Shown here: positions 24,171 through 29,753 of the stretch, in pieces
Position numbering within the stretch: position 1 is the first letter of the stretch
Layout: the number at the start of each line of letters is the position of its first letter
Source: CAYPJE01 sp964410945
GTDB taxonomy: Bacteria > Fidelibacterota > Marinisomatia > Marinisomatales > TCS56
Direction of reading: 5' to 3'
DNA: 29,753 bases
NCBI GenBank assembly: GCA_964410945.1
Contig: CAYPJE010000038.1
Location: 1-29,753 of the forward strand
Notes under the pieces: generated by a model
The model's input: the letters and a program-made list of their open reading frames with translations, nothing else
Told to the model about the DNA's origin: nothing
Database searches by the model: none
Position numbers and translations under genes: made by a program

Positions 24171-25081
24171 TCGACACCTCCGCCCGTCAGACTGAGAAAA
24201 TAGTCTTCCAGAGAAGTGCGTGGCACAACCGCGTTAACTGAAACATCATTGTCCACCAACAATTTTATCAGCCGCGCCAGTTCATTCCGATCAACAGATA
24301 CTTTCAATATATCCTGTTCAACCCAAACCTTCCTGATGGGCTGTTCGGCCAGTAAAAGCTTTTCTGCTTTCCTTACCTCGCTGACCTGAAACTCGGTAAT
24401 CACAGCTCCAGATTGATACAGTAGTTCCGATACCGGACCAGTTTTAATCAGCTGCCCGTGGTTAACCACCGCCAGGTCGGTGCACATAAGCTCTACTTCG
24501 TGGAGAATATGTGATGACAGGAAGACCGTCATTTGCTCCTCTTCCGCCAGACGCAGAATCAATTTACGAATAGTTTTAATACCAGCCGGATCCAACCCGG
24601 AGGAGGGTTCATCCAGAATCAGCAGTTTAGGTTTACTCAACAGGGCCTGAGCAATTCCCAGGCGCTGGCGCATACCGCGGGAGTAGGCCCGCACCCGGTC
24701 ATCGGCCCGATCGGATAACTCAACTATCTCGAGTACTTCATCGATCCACCGCCCGCCATCCTTGCCACGCAAACGCCCAAGTATCTCCAGATTGGTGCGG
24801 GCCGACAGGTTACCGTAGAAATCGGGGTCTTCAATAAATGCGCCCACCGGTTTCAGGGCCTGACTGCGGTTAGCGGTGACTGACCGGCCGAAAATTTCAA
24901 TTTCCCCGTCGTCGGGACTGATCAGGGCCAGCATTAACCGGATTGTGGTTGATTTTCCTGCTCCATTAGGGCCGAGGAAACCGTAGATAGCACCAGCCGG
25001 CACTTCCAGGAATAAATCTTTAACAGCATGGAGGGAACCGAATGCTTTATTCAGATTGGTTACTTTTAAGGCGCAAGACAT
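24167..25081 (-). CDS. ABC transporter ATP-binding protein (exporter type)
   Basis: 304 residues, nucleotide-binding subunit for the permease that follows. Walker A GPNGAGKST at 37-45, signature YSRGMRQRL at 132-140, Walker B LLILDEPSSGLDP at 152-164 and H-loop SSHIL further on. A C-terminal extension (about 220-304) is typical of ABC-2 exporter ATPases such as DrrA/BcrA types. First gene of the minus-strand operon, with no clear SD at the ATG; its stop overlaps the permease start by four bases. Confidence 0.95.
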   Translation of the reverse strand: MSCALKVTNLNKAFGSLHAVKDLFLEVPAGAIYGFLGPNGAGKSTTIRLMLALISPDDGEIEIFGRSVTANRSQALKPVGAFIEDPDFYGNLSARTNLEILGRLRGKDGGRWIDEVLEIVELSDRADDRVRAYSRGMRQRLGIAQALLSKPKLLILDEPSSGLDPAGIKTIRKLILRLAEEEQMTVFLSSHILHEVELMCTDLAVVNHGQLIKTGPVSELLYQSGAVITEFQVSEVRKAEKLLLAEQPIRKVWVEQDILKVSVDRNELARLIKLLVDNDVSVNAVVPRTSLEDYFLSLTGGGVE

Positions 25082-25199
25082 TCAATAGTTTTAGATATTT
25101 TTCTTAACACTAAATTAATAATTTAAAACAATAGATATCATCGTAATCAAAATTCATTTTTTGCTAACCTCGACTGATTGAAAAATGTAATTTCGATCC
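25082..25199. promoter_or_regulatory. Divergent AT-rich intergenic region
   Basis: 118 bases between the ABC operon (minus) and the AroQ-like gene (plus), much more AT-rich than the genes. On the plus strand TTGCTA (25161-25166) and TGTAAT (25186-25191), 19 bases apart, could be a promoter; it would start transcription almost at the ATG, giving a leaderless message, which fits the lack of an SD. No equally good pair was assigned on the minus strand. Confidence 0.3.
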
Positions 25200-25628
25200 A
25201 TGGAAATACTGGTATTGCAGGGACCCAACCTGAACATGATCGGCACCCGCTCATCGCAAGTGGGGCAAAAAATCACCTTAGATAAAATCAATCGCAGCCT
25301 GCGTAAAGCGGCCCGCGATAAAGAGGTGGAATTAAAAATACTTCAGACCCACCGGATCGATAAGGCTATTACCTTTATCCATCGCAACCGCAACTCCGCC
25401 AATGGGATTATAATTGCTCCTATGGCATGGGGCAGATTTGAATTATCCCTGCTGGAGGCAATTGAACTGGTTAATCTGCCGATGGTTCAGGTTTTATTTT
25501 CCGGTGATTTTGGTTTCGGGCCCACAACACCCGAATCTATCTACACCATCACCGCCACTGATACGGTGGAGGGACCACCGGATACGGCTTTTCTGGCTGC
25601 CCTGGATATCCTGGTTAATTATAAATGA
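25200..25628 (+). CDS. AroQ-fold protein (type II dehydroquinase homologue) lacking catalytic residues
   Basis: 142 residues, the length and framework of type II 3-dehydroquinate dehydratase: LVLQGPNLNMIGTR at 4-17, ILQTHRIDKAITFIH at 47-61, GIIIAPMAW at 69-77, MVQVLFSGDFG at 95-105 and the end FLAALDIL. Compared with the M. tuberculosis enzyme as I recall it, Asn12 and Arg19 are kept (Asn10, Arg17), but the catalytic Tyr24 is replaced by Gly22, Asn75 by Ala73, the THTS histidine is lost, and the catalytic His101 is Leu99. The SN(H/D)-E segment is also changed. The shikimate-pathway reaction is therefore unlikely; a repurposed or non-catalytic role is more probable. It is monocistronic between converging and diverging neighbours. 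An automatic annotation as aroQ would mislead. Confidence 0.8.
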   Translation: MEILVLQGPNLNMIGTRSSQVGQKITLDKINRSLRKAARDKEVELKILQTHRIDKAITFIHRNRNSANGIIIAPMAWGRFELSLLEAIELVNLPMVQVLFSGDFGFGPTTPESIYTITATDTVEGPPDTAFLAALDILVNYK

Positions 25629-25642
25629 TTTAAGACCCCTTA

Positions 25643-26854
25643 TTATTCCCCGTATATTTCCAGTGAATAGGGTCCGCCATAAGCCCCCATGGAATTGCGG
25701 GAGCCGTCCAGGTTATTGTACTTCGAATCGGGATGTCCGGTATGATAGCACATTGAAGAAACCTGTAAAGTAAAATCATCATTGGAATAAGAATAAAATC
25801 CAGGATAACCGGAAATATTGTTACTGCCCACACCAGATATAAAATCAAAACAGGAGTAATCAATATCCATCATATTGGTTGACAATACACCATCAAATGA
25901 CAAGTCCATATCCTCAGGACAATAAATGATATTGTTATAAAACTTCAAGGAATCGAGATTACCATTTAGAACAACCGTGTTTCTTATTATGGTATTATTA
26001 ATAATCTTCCCGTGAGCATTTTGAATCTGGAGCCCACTGCCACCATAATCGCTGACATTATCATAGATCAGGTTATTAATTAAATTTCCGCTGTCGGTGA
26101 TAAACACACCACCACCAAAGCCATGACTCGTATTGTTATAAATCAGACATTGCATTACCGTTCCGGTACCACTCAAAAAGACACCACCACCTGCTCCTCC
26201 ATGATTAGGAAGTCCAAGAGTTATTGTAAATCCCTTTAATACGGCTGAACCCATGGTTACGGTTCGTAATGATAGATTTGGTTCCAATGGTTCGGGTGAA
26301 ATGACTGTTTGCCAGGGCCCTCCGATACTCTTTATCAACACATCTTTACCATATAATGCCAGAGCGCCAATATAATCGCCCGGGGCAACAATGATTGAAT
26401 CTCCATCGTCAATTACATCCGCTGTAAATGCCGCCTGAATACAAGAATAATCTTCAGGAATACTCAAAACACTGGTTGGCGGAATTGATTTCTGATCCTC
26501 AGCCCAGCGCACATTTTCATCGGTATCAATAATACCAACCCGGTACTCCAGATCCTCATCATCCCAAATCGTATCGGTAAATGTGACTTGAAAACGATCC
26601 AACAAGATTGTGATTTCCTGCCAATCGACCAATCCCTGCTGGCGTTTTTCAATCTTATAGCAGTAGAAGTTTTCAATAGTAATTTTATCCCACTTCAGGT
26701 CCACGGAAGCAAAATCAATAATCTTTTCAATTGAGTGTGAAACTTGAAGTTGAAATAAACTGTCATCATCGCTGGGATTTGTATCAAAGATTCCATCACA
26801 GGCCAGCATCAAAACAATCAACATACTGATTATGGAAATCTGATGAATCCTCAT
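25643..26854 (-). CDS. Lipoprotein with FnIII-like and right-handed beta-helix domains
   Basis: 403 residues. The signal peptide ends near LMLAC (Cys19, a relaxed lipobox). Residues about 33-125 look like a fibronectin-III-like beta sandwich (VDLKWDKI, CYKIEKRQQG, YRVGIIDTDEN). From about 131 a parallel beta-helix follows, starting with the DUF1565-like entry IPEDYSCIQAAF, then GDSIIVAPGDY and repeated short rungs with GGGVF, NNLIYDN and INNTIIRN; it ends in GSRNSMGAYGGP, a common end of such helices. The ATG overlaps the stop of the TonB-dependent receptor by four bases, so the two are probably made together. Likely surface-exposed, perhaps binding the receptor's ligand; no catalytic residues could be recognised. 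Confidence 0.8.
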   Translation of the reverse strand: MRIHQISIISMLIVLMLACDGIFDTNPSDDDSLFQLQVSHSIEKIIDFASVDLKWDKITIENFYCYKIEKRQQGLVDWQEITILLDRFQVTFTDTIWDDEDLEYRVGIIDTDENVRWAEDQKSIPPTSVLSIPEDYSCIQAAFTADVIDDGDSIIVAPGDYIGALALYGKDVLIKSIGGPWQTVISPEPLEPNLSLRTVTMGSAVLKGFTITLGLPNHGGAGGGVFLSGTGTVMQCLIYNNTSHGFGGGVFITDSGNLINNLIYDNVSDYGGSGLQIQNAHGKIINNTIIRNTVVLNGNLDSLKFYNNIIYCPEDMDLSFDGVLSTNMMDIDYSCFDFISGVGSNNISGYPGFYSYSNDDFTLQVSSMCYHTGHPDSKYNNLDGSRNSMGAYGGPYSLEIYGE

Positions 26855-29142
26855 GGTCGCTGTAACTCCAGTTTGAGGGTTAACAATTGGCGATGAACCT
26901 GATAATATTCAAATGTTTCCTGTCCCGGAAGTAATTCCGGTACTTCATTGGAAAATAAATTCCGGATTGCATAGCTACAACTCAAATCCAACCACCAGAT
27001 ATTGGTATGCGCCGCTAGTGTCAGGTTAGTAGTATGTTGAGGATTCAGTTCCTGATAACTGAATCCACCACGTAGATAATTCTGGGAACCTAAATATAGG
27101 TGAGCAAGATTTACATTAAACCAGCGGTAATTAAAATCAACACTAATGTTCATTTGAACACCTGGCTTATTGGGAAAAGCATTTTCATCACTGGGAAAAA
27201 TCTGAGTGAAATTTCCATTTACCAGAAGGCGGTTTTTCCACAGAAACAACTTACTGTTTACTTCATATCCATTTAACCAGGCCATTGCTCTGTTATATGG
27301 TGCCAGCAGGTCATTTTGAATGTGTTTATACATCACCTTGTCCAGATAATAGCTTCTGAAAACACCACCGCCTACTTCCCAACTGTTGACCAAGGTGAAT
27401 TTTGAATTATCTGAGAAAAGGTTCAGGTTTATTTCAGTGGTTGTGATATACTCATTATCCAATCCTTCTGCCATTGCTTCCAGAATGGACCGCACTTCCC
27501 TGATCTCTGCTTCCAGAAAGTCTTTTTCATAATCCTTGCCACCGGGGCCTTCCAAAGTCTGTAGATACTCCTTGGTTTGCTCGTAGGTGGTCCCCCAAGT
27601 CTGCCGATCGTTGAGGGTGGGGGCACGCTGATTATAGCCTTGATTGAAAAATACCGTATAAGAACGTCCATTGGATCGGCCCTGTAGATATGACCCCAGG
27701 CGAAAAGTGGATAGTTGAAGTTCATCATCAAAAATGTAGTTATAAGTGGTTGTATCAAGGGGGATTACATTTGTTATCTGTTGGGTGTGGGCATATTTCA
27801 AGTCACTGCGCCGCATTCCAAATTCAAATAATAATTTCTCAAGCGTGGGGGATACATTTAGAACCTGATACCTGATCACCCCGGCATATCCAAAATCATC
27901 CTGAGTCAGTTCGGCAAAATCATAAATTCTTTTATAAGCTGCATATGTATCAATAATTTCCTGATCACCAATATATTCCTGATATTCTTTTTCGACCTGG
28001 ATGGTAGTCGTAAAATTCCCAAGACTGAATGTTTTGCCTGCACGGATCTGCTCTGTTTTATCCTTCAGACGGCGGTTGATATTGGAGTAAAAATCATCTT
28101 CCCATTCCCATTCCCTGGTTCCAGCCTGAAAATCCCATCCCTTCGTATTAAAAATCTTACCCGTGAAATCAACCTGATTCACAGTCATTTTATCAGCTGT
28201 GATAATCCCACCTGATATATATTTTGTCGTATTATCAATATTCAGGTACCGATACATCAGATTGGAATTTTCCAGATTGATAGCACCCTGCAAATTGTTG
28301 AATATTGTTGTAAAAACCGATTCGCCGTCATAAAGACGCGCCTTTCCGGAATAGCGGCCACCCAGACCGAATAATCCAGCCTGCAGGTCTAATCCTATTG
28401 ACAAATCCTGATCGTTTTCGTCGGTGATTCCAATCGAGCGAGTCAGGCTGATTTTACTGGTTTCCGGCTTACGGGAATGCAGTAATACAAGACCGCCAAA
28501 ATTACCAGGACCGAACAGTATGGAGGTACCACCCTTAATTACTTCAATTTCATCCAGGTTGCTCATATCCACCACTCCAAGATTGGCGATACCGTCAACC
28601 GCCCGGTTCAGTTTTACACCATCAAGATAAACCGATACTTCGTTGAAATTGCTGCCCCTGATACTCACATATTGTTTACCCGTTTCAGAGGTGGTTACAT
28701 TTACCGCCTCCATTTCCTGGAGCGCCTCACTGACATCGCGGATACCCCTTTCCTCCACCTGGCGCAGGGATACAGTCTCAGTCTTGGCCTGTACATCCCG
28801 TTCACTTAGCCGCGGTGTGCCCGAAACGATAATTTCTTCACCTTCCAGAACCACCGGTGTCATTCGAGCCTGAATTTTCTTCCCGCGTTCAGCCGATATT
28901 TCCAGTCTGTCATAACCGATATAGGTTATCTGCAACTTGACTGGAAAAACTCCGGTATATAAGATGGAAAACTCCCCACGGTTATCACTGATCGTACCAA
29001 CATGGGTATCCATGATAAGAATATTGGCCCCTTCGATCGGCTGCCTGGTTTCAATATCAGAAATGACGCCACGGATCACGTCAGTTTGGGCCGTTAGCAG
29101 GCTACCTGCCAGGGTTAGTAAAACGAGAACTCTTTTTCGCAC
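26851..29142 (-). CDS. TonB-dependent outer-membrane receptor with carboxypeptidase-regulatory-like domain
   Basis: 763 residues. Signal peptide RKRVLVLLTLAGSLLTAQ, then a CarboxypepD_reg-like Ig domain (about 22-98; IRGVISDIETRQPIEGANI and GTISDNRGEFSI), a plug domain (about 110-225; LSERDVQAKTETVSL, IRGSNFNEVSVYLDGVKLNR and the LFGPGNFGGLVLL region), and a 22-strand-type barrel to the end. The GTG at 29142 is chosen because it places a standard signal peptide at the N-terminus; an upstream in-frame TTG at 29172 would add ten residues. The last residues (KLELQRP) lack the usual terminal aromatic. It imports an unknown ligand, energised by TonB-ExbBD (not in the window). The partner lipoprotein gene overlaps its end. 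Confidence 0.92.
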   Translation of the reverse strand: MRKRVLVLLTLAGSLLTAQTDVIRGVISDIETRQPIEGANILIMDTHVGTISDNRGEFSILYTGVFPVKLQITYIGYDRLEISAERGKKIQARMTPVVLEGEEIIVSGTPRLSERDVQAKTETVSLRQVEERGIRDVSEALQEMEAVNVTTSETGKQYVSIRGSNFNEVSVYLDGVKLNRAVDGIANLGVVDMSNLDEIEVIKGGTSILFGPGNFGGLVLLHSRKPETSKISLTRSIGITDENDQDLSIGLDLQAGLFGLGGRYSGKARLYDGESVFTTIFNNLQGAINLENSNLMYRYLNIDNTTKYISGGIITADKMTVNQVDFTGKIFNTKGWDFQAGTREWEWEDDFYSNINRRLKDKTEQIRAGKTFSLGNFTTTIQVEKEYQEYIGDQEIIDTYAAYKRIYDFAELTQDDFGYAGVIRYQVLNVSPTLEKLLFEFGMRRSDLKYAHTQQITNVIPLDTTTYNYIFDDELQLSTFRLGSYLQGRSNGRSYTVFFNQGYNQRAPTLNDRQTWGTTYEQTKEYLQTLEGPGGKDYEKDFLEAEIREVRSILEAMAEGLDNEYITTTEINLNLFSDNSKFTLVNSWEVGGGVFRSYYLDKVMYKHIQNDLLAPYNRAMAWLNGYEVNSKLFLWKNRLLVNGNFTQIFPSDENAFPNKPGVQMNISVDFNYRWFNVNLAHLYLGSQNYLRGGFSYQELNPQHTTNLTLAAHTNIWWLDLSCSYAIRNLFSNEVPELLPGQETFEYYQVHRQLLTLKLELQRP

Positions 29143-29174
29143 TGCAGTTTTCCAATCAGATGATATCAGCAAAT

Positions 29175-29192
29175 AATACTGTTTAAAGTATT
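29175..29192. promoter_or_regulatory. 18-base inverted repeat upstream of the receptor gene
   Basis: AATACTGTTTAAAGTATT has perfect 6-base arms AATACT and AGTATT around a 6-base centre and sits about 33 bases upstream of the chosen GTG (3 bases before the alternative TTG). Its place suggests an operator or a leader hairpin; the factor is unknown. Confidence 0.35.
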
Positions 29193-29271
29193 CCCTTCAA
29201 ACACCAGCAATTAATACCGTTTAATATATTACTGATTCAATCCAATAACTGCTGATTAATTCAATCCTCAA

Positions 29272-29753
29272 CTATATTCGGATCACCGCCAGTTTTAATA
29301 CCTTGTCACCGGTTTCCGTCTCTATGTGTACGATGTACATACCGCTGGCCACCTTAACATCATAATTATTGGTCAATTCCCAGTTTTCAAATTGAGTGCC
29401 GGCATCCGTATGTTTGATGCGCCGTACCGGATTTCCGGCCAGGTCAAATATCCTGATTATGCATTTACCGCTGGTTGGCAGATTGGTGAATTGAACAAAT
29501 TCAGGGCCTTCCGGGTTATTACCGAAAAACGGATTCGGCCAGACCTTTATTTCCGCTGGATCGTAAATTTTAACATAGGCACCGCCAGTTGAGAAGGTGA
29601 ATACATCCGAAGGCTGGTTATTACGCGCCGGTACCATAGTTAAGGTACCCCCACGGGCCAGGAAAGTAGTCGCATCAGCAATGTTGATATCCACTGTGTA
29701 GTATCCCGGGAGATTGCCACCAGCTACATAAAGTACATACATCCAGTCGGTTT
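29272..29753 (-). CDS. T9SS cargo protein, C-terminal part (partial)
   Basis: The frame runs off the right edge; 159 complete codons plus the stop are visible. The last 85 or so residues are a type IX secretion (Por) sorting domain: KVWPNPFFGNN, FTNLPTSGKCIIRIFDLAGN, NWELTNNYDVKVASGMYIV, and the end DKVLKLAVIRI. Proteins with this tail cross the outer membrane and are released or anchored to the surface. The upstream part (YVAGGNLPGYYTVDINIADA) looks like a beta-rich repeat domain but is not identifiable. It lies 129 bases upstream of the receptor start in the same direction; whether they share a transcript is unknown. Confidence 0.85.
   Translation of the reverse strand, partial: TDWMYVLYVAGGNLPGYYTVDINIADATTFLARGGTLTMVPARNNQPSDVFTFSTGGAYVKIYDPAEIKVWPNPFFGNNPEGPEFVQFTNLPTSGKCIIRIFDLAGNPVRRIKHTDAGTQFENWELTNNYDVKVASGMYIVHIETETGDKVLKLAVIRI

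Overview
The window reads as chromosomal DNA of an uncultured-type, Gram-negative bacterium of the FCB superphylum, probably outside Bacteroidota proper (Marinimicrobia, Calditrichota or KSB1-like lineages would fit; this placement is inference). Evidence: a C-terminal type IX secretion (T9SS) sorting domain at the right edge, a TonB-dependent receptor with an N-terminal carboxypeptidase-regulatory-like domain, an ArgH of the Bacteroidetes-like type, a two-domain L25, the non-mevalonate isoprenoid pathway and an ion-pumping pyrophosphatase. Unlike typical Bacteroidota, many genes have clear Shine-Dalgarno (SD) sequences.

Layout. 1-301: no recognised gene, ending in a cluster of ArgR operator-like boxes. 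302-3406: argR-argG-argH, arginine regulation and the last two biosynthetic steps. 3547-5752 (minus strand): an AT-rich seven-repeat propeller lipoprotein and a creatininase-family hydrolase. 5934-10067: ruvB-queA-ispD-ispF-ispE, tightly packed. 10082-10152: tRNA-Gln(UUG). 10197-14412: prs-rplY-pth-hppA. 14425-15691: rpsF-rpsR-rplI, closed by a strong intrinsic terminator at 15713-15755. 15808-22655: a TrmH-type RNA methyltransferase, then CPBP protease-mgtE-glycosyltransferase-Wzi-like porin-DUF3108-like protein-small membrane protein. 22657-25081 (minus): ABC ATPase, ABC-2 permease and a LolA-like periplasmic protein, translationally coupled. 25200-25628: an AroQ-fold protein that has lost its catalytic residues. 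25643-29753 (minus): a beta-helix lipoprotein coupled to a TonB-dependent receptor, and the 3' end of a T9SS cargo gene.

The left two thirds is core metabolism and translation with conserved gene order; tRNA-Gln-prs-rplY-pth beside ispE is an order known from several bacterial groups. The right third is mostly envelope and cell-surface genes. Genes are packed with many start/stop overlaps of 1, 4 or 8 bases, implying extensive translational coupling.

No mobile element, CRISPR array or obvious defence system was seen. The most notable points are the catalytically degenerate AroQ homologue, an ispD with no ATG, GTG or TTG start upstream of its nucleotide-binding loop, an S6 protein with an acidic tail of about 80 residues, a U-U mismatch in the tRNA-Gln T-stem at a pair known to tune EF-Tu binding, and the overlapping receptor/beta-helix lipoprotein pair.
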